A stretch of DNA of 46,145 nt from JABSOG01 sp041583135 (lineage in GTDB: Bacteria > Pseudomonadota > Gammaproteobacteria > Enterobacterales > Alteromonadaceae), in the NCBI GenBank assembly GCA_041583135.1, contig JBFHGJ010000043.1, forward strand, positions 1 to 46,145. Reading direction: 5' to 3'. Below, in pieces: positions 1-8,805 of this stretch (positions within the stretch are counted from its first letter, which is position 1; each line of letters begins with the position of its first letter). The translations under genes and the position numbers were made by a program. Below the pieces are notes generated by a model. The model worked only from the letters and a program-made list of their open reading frames with translations. It ran no database searches and had not been told where the DNA came from.

Positions 1-168
1 AGGCTGTATAAGCACTGCGTTGACATGACTGATAGTGACTTGCTTTTTGGTTTCGAGTGCGGCTTCGACTAAGCTGCCATAACACAAGTTGCGGCATAAC
101 CTGAGGTTGCCTTGGGCAGAGCGAATGATGAGCTCAAGTGACGCTTCATCGAAGGTGTTAGCACCCAT
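1..168 (-). pseudogene. C-terminal fragment of an ExeA/TniB-like transposition ATPase, cut by the left window edge
   Basis: Reading the minus strand from 168 to the left edge gives 56 residues with the pattern FDEASLELI..SAQGNLRLCRNLCYGSLVEA followed by VTISHVNAVLIQP. This resembles the C-terminal helical lid of AAA+ ATPases of the ExeA type that accompany DDE transposases in some insertion sequences. The frame stays open to the right of 168 for a while, but I do not recognise it there and the P-loop part of such a protein is absent from the next 550 bases, so the gene looks truncated at its 5' side. The family call rests on recognition of this short stretch only. The rest of the gene, and any transposase partner, would lie to the left of the window. 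Confidence 0.45.
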
Positions 169-632
169 ACGTACAGTGTGTTGCCCGGTAGTGTTAAAGG
201 GGGGCTGTGTCGGGCTGGGTTGTTGTATTCGTCCATGAAGGTCATTCCTGTCGCCTTCCGTGGCTCCACCTCACAGGAACTGAGGCTCCAAGTATTCGCC
301 TCCGTTCCTGTTCGCCCAAACAACGCAAATCGCACGCCTTCGGTTAAGCAGCGTCAGGTTCATTGGGTTAAATGGGCCATGGTGGTGCGGTAGGTTTGGC
401 TAAATACAAAGCCCGATGATTACTCACCGGGCTTTGTCATTTCTGTCAATAGCGAAAATGGCTGTTTTGGTCGGGCAGCGCTGTCGCCGGGGTTAAGGGC
501 TTTAAAAATGGCAGGGGATATATGGGGTGAGGTAGAGAGCCAAAACGGTCATAGCGATGATGGTTGTTTGGTCAAGAAGACGACAGCAATTTGGTTATTC
601 CTCAGCCAATTTTTACAAGTCTCAAATCCACA
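169..632. other. Intergenic DNA without a recognisable gene
   Basis: Between the ATPase fragment and the ppa terminator I find no convincing coding sequence. Short frames exist on both strands around 69-393, but their translations are rich in Arg, Ser and Pro, match nothing I recognise and lack a ribosome binding site. A small hairpin lies at 408-435. The remainder, 436-632, shows nothing I can interpret. Confidence 0.5.
408..435 (+). terminator. Possible terminator hairpin
   Basis: AAAGCCCG (408-415) pairs perfectly with CGGGCTTT (428-435) across a 12-base loop. The run of T after the stem is short, so termination would be weak. No recognisable gene ends just upstream, which makes its purpose unclear. 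Confidence 0.3.
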
Positions 633-669
633 AAAAAATGCCAGTCAGGTTAACTGACTGGCATTTTTT
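633..669 (-). terminator. Intrinsic terminator of ppa (works in either direction)
   Basis: A perfect 16-bp stem (633-648 with 654-669) encloses the loop GTTAA and has six A on one side and six T on the other, so it can terminate transcripts from both sides. It lies about 55 bases past the ppa stop codon. Confidence 0.9.
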
Positions 670-724
670 GTACATATGCTATACCGAGTTGTGATAATGC
701 TCGGGTATTGCCTTTGTTTTTGAC

Positions 725-1255
725 TTAGGCTTTTTGCGCTGCGTCGTAGGCGGCTTGGATCTCGGCTTTGGCGGCGTTGTGATCTTCCCAACCATCAACT
801 TTAACCCATTTGCCTGGCTCAAGCTCTTTGTAGCGCTCGAAGAAGTGACGGATTTGGTCTTTAAGCAATACTGGCAAATCGGTGACGTCTTGTACGTCGT
901 CGTAGATTTTGGTCAGCTTGCTTACTGGTACTGCGACTACTTTGGCATCTTCGCCAGACTCATCAGACATTTTCAAAACGCCAACTGGACGACATTTGAT
1001 CACGCTGCCCGGCAACAATGGGTAAGGCGTCACAACCAATACGTCAACCGGATCGCCATCTGGAGATAAAGTGTCGTTGATGTAGCCATAGTTACAAGGG
1101 TAGAACATTGGCGTTGCCATGAAACGGTCAACCATTACCGCGCCGGTATCTTTGTCTACTTCGTATTTGATTGGATCGGCCTGTGCAGGGATCTCAATGA
1201 TTACGTTAACTTCATCTGGCAGGTTTTTGCCTGCTGGGACTTCTTTAAGGCTCAT
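725..1255 (-). CDS. ppa: Inorganic pyrophosphatase
   Basis: This is a soluble family I inorganic pyrophosphatase, a cytoplasmic Mg-dependent enzyme that hydrolyses pyrophosphate to two phosphates and so pulls biosynthetic reactions forward. The protein is 176 residues, the same length as the E. coli enzyme. The signature DGDPVDVLV is present, with the metal-binding aspartates D66, D68 and D71, and Y52-P53-C54-N55-Y56-G57 precedes it as usual. An AGGA ribosome binding site lies about 8 bases before the ATG. It is probably its own transcription unit: a strong terminator follows it at 633-669 and the fbp terminator precedes it. Nothing is unusual. Confidence 0.97.
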   Translation of the reverse strand: MSLKEVPAGKNLPDEVNVIIEIPAQADPIKYEVDKDTGAVMVDRFMATPMFYPCNYGYINDTLSPDGDPVDVLVVTPYPLLPGSVIKCRPVGVLKMSDESGEDAKVVAVPVSKLTKIYDDVQDVTDLPVLLKDQIRHFFERYKELEPGKWVKVDGWEDHNAAKAEIQAAYDAAQKA

Positions 1256-1340
1256 TTGTTATTTCCTAGTTTGTCTGATTTTCATCCGGAAACTTTCATC
1301 CTCGAGAATTTCCGCTAGCGCTGAGTCTCACTCAAGCTTA

Positions 1341-1379
1341 TTTTCAACAAGTTGAAAAGGAGGTAAGTCCTTTTACCTC
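1341..1379 (-). terminator. Terminator hairpins after fbp
   Basis: On the minus strand just past the fbp stop codon, GAGGTAA pairs with TTACCTC (1360-1379) and is followed by CTTTTC. Immediately beyond it TTTTCAAC and GTTGAAAA (1341-1358) form a second small hairpin. Together they look like a modest intrinsic terminator separating fbp from ppa. Confidence 0.6.
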
Positions 1380-1398
1380 ATTGTATGGTTAAATTCAA

Positions 1399-2367
1399 TT
1401 ACTGGTGGTAGCTGAGGCAGGTTTCAACTTCCTCTTTCGACCCCATGATCACCGCAACGCGCTGATGAATATCTTCAGGTTGAATCTCCATAATGCGTTG
1501 GTAGCCGGTCGATGAGGCGCCACCGGCCTGTTCCACCAAGAAGCTCATTGGGTTGGCTTCATACAACAGGCGCAGCTTATAGGGTTTTTTCGGGTCTTTG
1601 TTGTCTGCCGGATACGTAAACAATCCACCTCGGCTCAACAGGCGATGTACGTCGCCAACCATGGCGGCTATCCAGCGCATATTGAAGTTTTTGCCTCGTG
1701 GGCCAGTTTCACCGAGCAGCAGGTCATCGATGTAGTTTTGCATCGCTGCTTCCCAAAAACGCTGGTTTGACATGTTGATGGCAAACTCTTTGGTGGTAGG
1801 TGAAATGGTTACTTGCTCTTTGGTGAGTAAAAAGCCGCCATGAGTCTTATCCAAGGTAAACATGCGTACGCCTTTACCTGTGGTTAAACACAACATGGTC
1901 GAAGGGCCATAAAGTACATAACCTGCGGCTACCTGCTTGGTGCCCGGTTGCAAAAACATGCTTTGGTCGTCTGGCGCTGCGTCTTGTGGCGCTTCGGTAA
2001 TCGAGAATATGGTGCCGATTAGGCTATTGATGTCGATGTTCGATGAACCATCTAAAGGATCAAAGGCTACCAAGTATCGGCCGGCAGCGCTGCCCGGTAC
2101 ACTGTTTTCTTCTTCTTCACTCATCACGGCGCGTACAAAGCCGGACTCGATCAGTACATCTTTCAACAGCTCGTTGGCTACGACGTCGAGTTTCTTTTGG
2201 GTTTCGCCTTGAATGTTCTCATCTAAAGTTGACCCCAAAACGCCTGCTAGAGCGCCTTGACTGACACGAAATGAGATCTCTTTACAGGCGGCCAAAATGG
2301 TGCGGATAAGCGAGAGTAAGTCTAAATCAACCCCATCTTCTCGCAAAACCGGTGCTAAACGTCGCAT
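1399..2367 (-). CDS. fbp: Fructose-1,6-bisphosphatase, class I
   Basis: The enzyme hydrolyses fructose 1,6-bisphosphate to fructose 6-phosphate, the committed step of gluconeogenesis, in the cytoplasm. The family motif DPLDGSS is at residues 103-109 and GETQKKLDVVANELLKD and SEEEE match the metal and substrate sites of class I enzymes. An upstream in-frame ATG at 2451 would add 28 residues, but the protein family normally begins near MRRLAPVLREDG, and a GAAGG ribosome binding site lies before the ATG at 2367, so I prefer this 322-residue form. It is divergent from the metalloprotease gene at 2569, sharing a region of about 200 bases that must hold both promoters. It is followed by terminator hairpins at 1341-1379. 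Confidence 0.93.
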   Translation of the reverse strand: MRRLAPVLREDGVDLDLLSLIRTILAACKEISFRVSQGALAGVLGSTLDENIQGETQKKLDVVANELLKDVLIESGFVRAVMSEEEENSVPGSAAGRYLVAFDPLDGSSNIDINSLIGTIFSITEAPQDAAPDDQSMFLQPGTKQVAAGYVLYGPSTMLCLTTGKGVRMFTLDKTHGGFLLTKEQVTISPTTKEFAINMSNQRFWEAAMQNYIDDLLLGETGPRGKNFNMRWIAAMVGDVHRLLSRGGLFTYPADNKDPKKPYKLRLLYEANPMSFLVEQAGGASSTGYQRIMEIQPEDIHQRVAVIMGSKEEVETCLSYHQ

Positions 2368-2568
2368 AGTCAATAAACCTTCAATCTGTTGTTCAACCTG
2401 AGCTTTTTGCCCAAGTCCGGTTAAAATTGCCGGGTATTTTAATCTAAACAAAAATTAATTTCTTGTTTAATTTGTTTCTGCCTGATAGCAGCGCTTTAGT
2501 TCTGTCGCGGCTTTTTGTATATTGTCCGCTATGAAAAAAATCTAATGACAACCTCTAAGGAGTCTGCC

Positions 2569-4971
2569 TTGTTTTCTACCCTCCAACGTGGCGCCAAATG
2601 GCTGCTGCTCATCAAGTTCACTTTGCTACTGCTGCTGCCTATCAGTGCATTGGCTCAGTCCATTGCCGAACTCACCAAGGACATGGATAAAAAGAATGGT
2701 TTTTATCCGTTTTATCTTGATAACTCACAAGGTAAAGTCTTTGTTGAAATTGCCCAGTTCAATAGCCCGTTTATTTTTCAAAGCAGTTTACCTTATGGCG
2801 TCGGCTCTAATGATTTGGGGTTAGACAGAGGTCAACTGGGCGACACTCGTTTGGTGCAGTTTGAGCGATTGGGCAACAAGGTGTTGCTTAAGCAGCTAAA
2901 TACGTATTTCCGCTCAGACAGTAACAATCCGGCAGAGCGTCAAAGCATTAAAGAAGCGTTTGCCAGCTCGGTTATCGCGGGTTTTACCATTGCCGCCGAG
3001 AGTGACGGCAAGGTTGTCATCGATTACACCGACTACTTGTTGTCTGACGTTCACGGCATTGGCCGTAAGCTTAGTGAGATGAAGCAGGGCAACTTTTCTG
3101 TCGATGCCAATCGCAGCGCAATTTACCCACCACGCTCAAAAGCGTTTCCCAAAAACACCGAGCTAGAAGCCCTTATCACATTTAAAGGTGCCAAACCTGG
3201 TAACTATGTCAAGCAGGTAACGCCTGATCCGCATAGCTTGAGTGTTCATATGCATCATTCTTTTGTGCAGTTGCCTGATGACCACTATCAGCCGCGCAGT
3301 TTTCATCCTTATTCCGGCTATTGGAGTGTTGAAGTCAAAGATTATGCCTCGGCGCTAGATGAGCCAATGGAGAAGCGCTTTATTCCTCGTCATCGTTTGA
3401 TCAAGAAAAATCCAGGTGCCGCGAAAAGTGAAGCGGTTGAACCGATCGTCTATTACCTCGACCCTGGTGTGCCAGAGCCGGTGAGAAGCGCACTGCTTGA
3501 TGGGGCCAGTTGGTGGGCACAGGCATTCGAAGCGGCTGGATTTATCAATGGCTATCAGGTCAAAATTCTGCCGGCCGATGCCGATCCGATGGATATTCGC
3601 TATAACGTGATCCAATGGGTGCATCGCGCTACCCGCGGCTGGTCTTACGGCAGCTCAGTGATTGACCCGCGTACCGGCGAGATCTTAAAAGGTCATGTGA
3701 CTTTAGGTAGTCTGCGTGTTAGACAAGACTTATTGATTGCTCAAGGTCTCACCTCTGCTTATGACGGTTCGCCTGCCAAACAGGCGGCTGCTAAAGCCAT
3801 GGCACTTGACCGTATTCGCCAGCTCAGCGCTCACGAGGTAGGTCATACCTTGGGTATCGCCCATAACTTTGCTGCCAGCGTTAACGATAGAGCGTCGGTG
3901 ATGGACTATCCACATCCTTTGGTTACTATCGATAATAAAGGCGAGGTGGTTTTAAATGGTGCTTACGATAAAGGTATTGGCGAGTGGGATAAGCAGGTCA
4001 TTGCTTATGGCTACAGCGAATTTGACGGCAACGACGCTCAGCAACTGGCTCAGGTGATCAATACTGGAAAAGATAAAGGGTTGTTGTTTATCTCAGACCC
4101 GGATGCCCGCAGTATGGCCAGTGCTCATCCGACGGCTCATCTTTGGGACAATGGTAAAGATGCGGTAGCTGAGCTTGAGCGTTTAACCACCGTTAGAGCT
4201 AAGGCTCTCTCGCATTTTGGTATCAACAGTATCGGTCAGGGCATGGCGTTGTCTCAGCTTGAAGAACGCCTAGTGCCTATTTATCTGTTCCATCGTTATC
4301 AAGTTGAGGCGGCCGGTAAGTTTATCGGTGGTCTTGACTATGAATATGAGTTGAAAGAAACACAAGCGCCGCAAGGGAGTCAAATTGTCGATAGCAAGAA
4401 ACAACAGGCAGCCCTTGATGCCATTTTGGCGACCATAGATGCGGATTTCTTGGCGTTACCTGAACAGACGCTCAAGCTGCTGCTACCGAAAGCTTACGGT
4501 GAAAATCGCAGCCGTGAAAGCTTCAATAGCCGTACCGGCGTCACTTTTGACGCCATTTCTGCCGCAGAGGTTGCTGCCAAACACAGCTTAAGCGTATTGT
4601 TGCATCCCACTCGCTTAAACCGTCTGAACGAACAGGCGGTTCGTGTCGATAGAGGGCTTGGTGTTGCGCAGTTAATCGATGGTATCTTTAAGCATTCGGT
4701 CAAGGCTAAGCCTGCCGAAGGGCTTGCAGGACAAATCCAAACTCGGGTTAGCTATTTGGCGATTGAAATGCTGATTGCCCAGTTTAATTCGAACAAAGTG
4801 GCGCCTGAGGTTAAAGCGGTGATCTTTGATAAGGTGACCGGCTTGATCCCTTGGTTGAGTAAAACCCGCCGTCACGGTCTACTCAAGCAGCAACTGCAAT
4901 GGTTTGAGACGACGGGTAAATGGGAGTCTCGCTTTACGCCGTTGGCCGTGCCGCCCGGCTCGCCAATTTAA
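2569..4971 (+). CDS. Secreted zinc-dependent metalloprotease (DUF5117/DUF4953 type)
   Basis: This is a large exported protein with the metzincin-like zinc motif HEVGHTLGIAHN (first His is residue 422 from this start), followed by a VMDYP turn of the kind found after such motifs. It resembles the bacterial zinc-dependent metalloproteases annotated with DUF5117 and DUF4953; the natural substrate is unknown. The N-terminus has basic residues, a Leu-rich core and an ALAQS cleavage site, so it should reach the periplasm or beyond. I choose the TTG at 2569 because a full AAGGAG box lies six bases before it; ATGs at 2545 and 2515 are in frame but have no such box and would put extra residues before the signal peptide. 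mpl follows 15 bases downstream and may be cotranscribed. Confidence 0.88.
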   Translation: MFSTLQRGAKWLLLIKFTLLLLLPISALAQSIAELTKDMDKKNGFYPFYLDNSQGKVFVEIAQFNSPFIFQSSLPYGVGSNDLGLDRGQLGDTRLVQFERLGNKVLLKQLNTYFRSDSNNPAERQSIKEAFASSVIAGFTIAAESDGKVVIDYTDYLLSDVHGIGRKLSEMKQGNFSVDANRSAIYPPRSKAFPKNTELEALITFKGAKPGNYVKQVTPDPHSLSVHMHHSFVQLPDDHYQPRSFHPYSGYWSVEVKDYASALDEPMEKRFIPRHRLIKKNPGAAKSEAVEPIVYYLDPGVPEPVRSALLDGASWWAQAFEAAGFINGYQVKILPADADPMDIRYNVIQWVHRATRGWSYGSSVIDPRTGEILKGHVTLGSLRVRQDLLIAQGLTSAYDGSPAKQAAAKAMALDRIRQLSAHEVGHTLGIAHNFAASVNDRASVMDYPHPLVTIDNKGEVVLNGAYDKGIGEWDKQVIAYGYSEFDGNDAQQLAQVINTGKDKGLLFISDPDARSMASAHPTAHLWDNGKDAVAELERLTTVRAKALSHFGINSIGQGMALSQLEERLVPIYLFHRYQVEAAGKFIGGLDYEYELKETQAPQGSQIVDSKKQQAALDAILATIDADFLALPEQTLKLLLPKAYGENRSRESFNSRTGVTFDAISAAEVAAKHSLSVLLHPTRLNRLNEQAVRVDRGLGVAQLIDGIFKHSVKAKPAEGLAGQIQTRVSYLAIEMLIAQFNSNKVAPEVKAVIFDKVTGLIPWLSKTRRHGLLKQQLQWFETTGKWESRFTPLAVPPGSPI

Positions 4972-4986
4972 GCGGGAGCCTAAGCG

Positions 4987-6342
4987 TTGAAACATATTCA
5001 TATTCTCGGCATTTGTGGCACTTTTATGGGCGGCATTGCCGCCATTGCCAAAGCCATGGGCTATCAGGTTACTGGCTCTGATGCCAATGTTTATCCACCA
5101 ATGAGTACGCAACTTGAAGCGCTCGGTATTGAGTTGATGCAAGGTTATCATGCCGAGCATCTAGAGCCTGCGCCTGATTTGGTGGTCGTGGGCAATGCCT
5201 GTTCGCGCGGCAACCCGGCAGTAGAATATATGCTTGATCGGAATTTGCCCTATACCAGTGGCCCTCAGTGGCTGCTGGAGCATCTGCTCAAAGACCGTTG
5301 GGTATTGGCGGCATCGGGCACTCACGGTAAAACGACCACAGCCAGTATGATCGCGTGGATTTTAGAATATGCCGAGTTGGAACCGGGCTTTCTAATCGGT
5401 GGGGTGCCGCAAAATTTCGGTATTTCAGCGCGCCTCGGGCAAAGCCCGTTTTTTGTCATTGAGGCGGATGAATACGATAGCGCGTTTTTCGATAAACGCT
5501 CCAAGTTTGTACACTACCGGCCAAGAACTTTAGTGATCAATAACATGGAGTTCGATCACGCCGATATTTTTGACTCGATTAAAGACATACAAAAGCAATT
5601 TCATCATTTGGTGAGAATGGTGCCTGCCAATGGTCTTATTCTCAAACCAGCAAATGATGAGTATGTTGAGCAAACGTTGGCTCAGGGCTGCTGGAGTGAT
5701 TGCCAAAGTGTCGGCTGTGACAGTGGTGATTGGCAGGCGAGCTTGCTCAGTACCGATGGCAGTCATTTTGCCGTATATCATCAAGGCAAGTTGGCAGGTG
5801 AGGTTAAATGGTCGCTGCTGGGCGAGCATAATGTGCATAACGGCTTAATGGCCATTGCCGCAGCCCATCACGCCGGCGTGTTAGTTGAGCACTGTATTGA
5901 CGGTTTGTGCCAGTTCAAAAATGCCAAAAGACGTATGGAACTGCGAGGCGAGGTCAATCATATTAAGGTGTATGACGATTTTGCCCATCACCCAACTGCG
6001 ATAGCGACGACGCTCGATGGTTTACGCAATAATGTCGGTCAGGCTCGCATCATCGCCATTTTAGAACCTCGTTCAAATACGATGAAGCAGGGTGTACACC
6101 AAGCTGAATTGGCTCAGGCTGTTGCCAAGGCTGATCGGGTTTATTTTTTCGAACCTGAAAACTTAAGCTGGGACATTCACAAAATGGCCACCGAGTGCCC
6201 TGTTGAAGCCAAAGTGTGCGACAGTGTTGAAAAAATAGTGGCTGAGGTGGTTGAACATGCCCGTGACAATGACCATATACTGGTGATGAGCAACGGTGGC
6301 TTTGGCGATATTCACAACAAACTACTTAATCGCTTACGATAA
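4987..6342 (+). CDS. mpl: UDP-N-acetylmuramate:L-Ala-gamma-D-Glu-meso-DAP ligase (murein tripeptide recycling)
   Basis: Mpl attaches the recycled tripeptide L-Ala-D-Glu-meso-DAP to UDP-MurNAc in the cytoplasm, feeding recovered cell-wall peptide back into peptidoglycan synthesis. The 451-residue protein has the Mur ligase plan: an N-terminal Rossmann domain starting HILGICGTFMGG, the ATP loop GTHGKTTT at residues 111-118, EADEYDSAFFDKRSKF, and a C-terminal domain with DDFAHHPTAI and EPRSNTMK. These last motifs distinguish Mpl from MurC. The start is a TTG preceded by a GGGAG box; it lies 15 bases after the metalloprotease stop. DAP-specific recycling fits a Gram-negative cell wall. Confidence 0.96.
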   Translation: MKHIHILGICGTFMGGIAAIAKAMGYQVTGSDANVYPPMSTQLEALGIELMQGYHAEHLEPAPDLVVVGNACSRGNPAVEYMLDRNLPYTSGPQWLLEHLLKDRWVLAASGTHGKTTTASMIAWILEYAELEPGFLIGGVPQNFGISARLGQSPFFVIEADEYDSAFFDKRSKFVHYRPRTLVINNMEFDHADIFDSIKDIQKQFHHLVRMVPANGLILKPANDEYVEQTLAQGCWSDCQSVGCDSGDWQASLLSTDGSHFAVYHQGKLAGEVKWSLLGEHNVHNGLMAIAAAHHAGVLVEHCIDGLCQFKNAKRRMELRGEVNHIKVYDDFAHHPTAIATTLDGLRNNVGQARIIAILEPRSNTMKQGVHQAELAQAVAKADRVYFFEPENLSWDIHKMATECPVEAKVCDSVEKIVAEVVEHARDNDHILVMSNGGFGDIHNKLLNRLR

Positions 6343-6486
6343 ACGCTTGATGGTGGCGTCGCTTGTGCTTATTCTGAAACAATTAGATTAGGCACTGGCG
6401 CAAAACAAGTGCTCGGATGAATACGAGCTATCGCCGCCATCATTTCTTCGGTTGTCTTCACAACACACAAAAGCAAGGTTAAACAG

Positions 6487-7104
6487 ATGTCACAATTTGA
6501 TGATAAGGTCACGGTCGCCTTTAGCGGGGCTTCTGGTGCGCCTTACGGAATGCGTTTACTTGAGGCGTTGGTGGCAGCAAATTGTCAAATATACGTGCTG
6601 GTATCGAGTGCTGCTCGGGTGGTTTTTGCCACTGAGTCGAACATCAATATCCCGGCTTCACCAGACGCGGCCACCCAGTTTTTTAGCGAGGCGCTAGCAG
6701 CTAAGCCCGGTCAAGTTCAGGTCTTTGGCAAAGATCAGTGGTTTTCACCTGTCGCCTCTGGTTCGGCGGCGCCGAAAAAAATGGTGGTGTGCCCTTGTAG
6801 CACCGGTACCGTGTCGGCGATTGCAACAGGTGCCAGCGACAATTTATTGGAGCGCGCCGCCGATGTGGTGTTGAAAGAACGTGGGCAGTTGATTTTGGTG
6901 CCTCGCGAAACACCCTATAACAGCATTCATTTAGAGAATATGCTCAAGTTGTCGCAGCTTGGGGCGACCATCATGCCAGCATCACCGGGGTTTTATCACA
7001 AGCCGCAGTCGATAGATGATCTGGTGGATTTTATGGTGGCTAGGGTATTAGACCATCTTGGTATCGAACAACAATTAGCGCCTAAGTGGGGGTATACATC
7101 GTGA
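6487..7104 (+). CDS. ubiX: Flavin prenyltransferase UbiX
   Basis: UbiX joins dimethylallyl phosphate to FMN, making the prenylated flavin cofactor used by the UbiD decarboxylase in ubiquinone synthesis. The 205-residue protein has the flavin-binding motif GASGAPYG at residues 14-21, the CPCSTGTVSAIATG segment, and the RETPYNSIHLENM and MPASPGFYHKP motifs that are standard for the family. Its stop codon overlaps the GTG start of the ABC transporter gene, so the three genes ubiX, yadG and yadH are probably cotranscribed. The second ubiquinone gene in the window, ubiF, lies about 5 kb away. Confidence 0.96.
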   Translation: MSQFDDKVTVAFSGASGAPYGMRLLEALVAANCQIYVLVSSAARVVFATESNINIPASPDAATQFFSEALAAKPGQVQVFGKDQWFSPVASGSAAPKKMVVCPCSTGTVSAIATGASDNLLERAADVVLKERGQLILVPRETPYNSIHLENMLKLSQLGATIMPASPGFYHKPQSIDDLVDFMVARVLDHLGIEQQLAPKWGYTS

Positions 7105-8018
7105 AAGCGTTGGAGATTAAAGGGCTTAAAAAAACGTACAAAGGTGGCGTTGAGGCGGTTAAGGGGGTCGATTTGACCGTCGAGCAAGGGGACTTTTTTG
7201 CGCTGCTGGGACCTAATGGCGCGGGCAAATCGACGACCATTGGTATTTTGTGCTCGTTGGTGAACAAATCTCAAGGTGAGGTCAAAATATTCGGTTATGA
7301 CATCGATACTCAGTTGGAGCTGGCGAAAAGTCAGTTAGGGCTGGTACCGCAGGAGTTTAACTTCAATCAGTTTGAAACCTTAGAGCAGATAGTGATGAAT
7401 CAGGCCGGTTACTACGGTATTGAACGCACACTGGCTAAGCAACGCGCAGAGAAATACCTGCGCCAATTGGATTTATGGGAAAAACGCGATAAACCGGCCA
7501 GAAGTCTATCGGGTGGAATGAAACGTCGTTTGATGATCGCAAGGGCGTTGATGCATGAGCCTAAAATGCTCATTCTCGATGAACCGACTGCCGGTGTCGA
7601 TATTGAGCTGCGTCGCTCGATGTGGGATTACCTGACCAACCTCAATGCCCAAGGGGTAACGATTATTTTAACCACGCACTACCTTGAAGAAGCAGAAATG
7701 CTCTGTCGCAACATTGCCATTATCGACAAGGGCATTATTATCGAAAATACGTCGATGAAAGCTTTGTTGCACAAAATTGACAAAGAAACTTTCATATTGG
7801 ACTTACCGAACCATTCGGTAGAGCCACAACTCGACGGTTACGAATATCGCATGATTGATGATCACACTTTGGAGGTGGATACCACCAAGTCGCAATGCGT
7901 CAACGGCATTTTCGCTCAGCTGAGCGAGCAGGGGATCCAGGTATTGAGTATGCGCAATAAATCCAATCGGCTCGAAGAGCTGTTTGTCAATTTAGTCAAA
8001 CAAGGAGGTGCTCAATGA
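7101..8018 (+). CDS. yadG: ABC transporter ATP-binding protein, YadG-like
   Basis: This is the ATPase of an ABC-2 type exporter closely resembling E. coli YadG, whose substrate is not established. The Walker A GPNGAGKST is at residues 37-45, LSGGMKRRLMIARAL is the signature, and LILDEPTAGVD is Walker B with the D-loop. The C-terminal LSMRNKSNRLEELFVNLV also matches YadG. I use the GTG at 7101, which overlaps the ubiX TGA, over the ATG at 7086, since the resulting N-terminus KALEIKGLKKTY fits the family and the overlap is typical of coupled genes. The permease gene begins four bases before this one ends. Confidence 0.93.
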   Translation: MKALEIKGLKKTYKGGVEAVKGVDLTVEQGDFFALLGPNGAGKSTTIGILCSLVNKSQGEVKIFGYDIDTQLELAKSQLGLVPQEFNFNQFETLEQIVMNQAGYYGIERTLAKQRAEKYLRQLDLWEKRDKPARSLSGGMKRRLMIARALMHEPKMLILDEPTAGVDIELRRSMWDYLTNLNAQGVTIILTTHYLEEAEMLCRNIAIIDKGIIIENTSMKALLHKIDKETFILDLPNHSVEPQLDGYEYRMIDDHTLEVDTTKSQCVNGIFAQLSEQGIQVLSMRNKSNRLEELFVNLVKQGGAQ

Positions 8019-8785
8019 GCCGTGCCAACCTCATTGCCTTAAAGACCCTATGGCGTAAAGAATTCACCCGATTTTTGCGTATTTGGGTGCAGACTTTGGT
8101 GCCGCCAGTGATCACCATGAGCCTTTACTTTGTCATCTTTGGTAACCTTATTGGCTCTAGAGTCGGCCAGATGGGTGGCTTTGGCTATATGGAGTTTATC
8201 GTGCCGGGGCTTATCATGATGTCGGTGATCAATAATTCCTACTCCAATGTGGCGTCGTCATTCTTTTCAACCAAGTTCCAACGCAACGTTGAAGAGTTGC
8301 TGGTTGCGCCCGTGCCTAATTATATTATCGTACTTGGCTATATGGGCGGTGGCGTCGGCCGTGGTCTGATCGTCGGTTGTATTGTCACTGTTGTGGCTTC
8401 ATTTTTTACCAATCTTCAGATCCACAATATTGCCGTGGTGCTCTCTATGGTGATTATGACGTCCATGCTGTTTTCGCTAGGCGGACTTATCAATGCGATA
8501 TTCGCCAGAAGTTTTGATGATATTTCTATCATTCCGACCTTTGTGTTAACACCACTGACCTATTTGGGCGGGGTATTTTACTCGGTTAGCCTATTGCCGG
8601 AGTTTTGGCAGGGCGCGTCTAAAATCAACCCCATTATCTATATGGTCAATGCCTTCCGCTATGGCTTTTTAGGGGTGAGTGATATCGACGTAACACAAGC
8701 TTTTGTTATTGTCGGTTTGTTTGTGGCCGTCTTCTTTAGCCTTGCTTTAAGCCTAATCAATAGGGGCGTTGGTTTACGCTCGTAA
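8015..8785 (+). CDS. yadH: ABC transporter permease, YadH-like (ABC-2 family)
   Basis: The 256-residue inner-membrane protein has about six hydrophobic segments and the strings RIWVQTLVPPVITM, FGNLIGSR, FIVPGLIMMSV, VEELLVAPVP and LTPLTYLGGVFYS, which match E. coli YadH along its length. It should pair with the ATPase encoded immediately upstream (ATGA overlap at 8015-8018) to form an exporter. The substrate is unknown; ABC-2 permeases commonly export drugs, lipids or polysaccharides, but nothing here selects among those. The repeat-rich intergenic region begins about 20 bases after the stop codon. Confidence 0.94.
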   Translation: MSRANLIALKTLWRKEFTRFLRIWVQTLVPPVITMSLYFVIFGNLIGSRVGQMGGFGYMEFIVPGLIMMSVINNSYSNVASSFFSTKFQRNVEELLVAPVPNYIIVLGYMGGGVGRGLIVGCIVTVVASFFTNLQIHNIAVVLSMVIMTSMLFSLGGLINAIFARSFDDISIIPTFVLTPLTYLGGVFYSVSLLPEFWQGASKINPIIYMVNAFRYGFLGVSDIDVTQAFVIVGLFVAVFFSLALSLINRGVGLRS

Positions 8786-8805
8786 TTGATGAGCTAAAGG
8801 TGCCT

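Noticed and set aside
69..335. 88-codon open frame on the minus strand at the left edge
   Set aside because: It overlaps the ATPase fragment in another frame and its composition is not protein-like.
2368..2451. 28-residue extension of fbp
   Set aside because: Class I enzymes of this subgroup begin at the downstream ATG, which has its own ribosome binding site.
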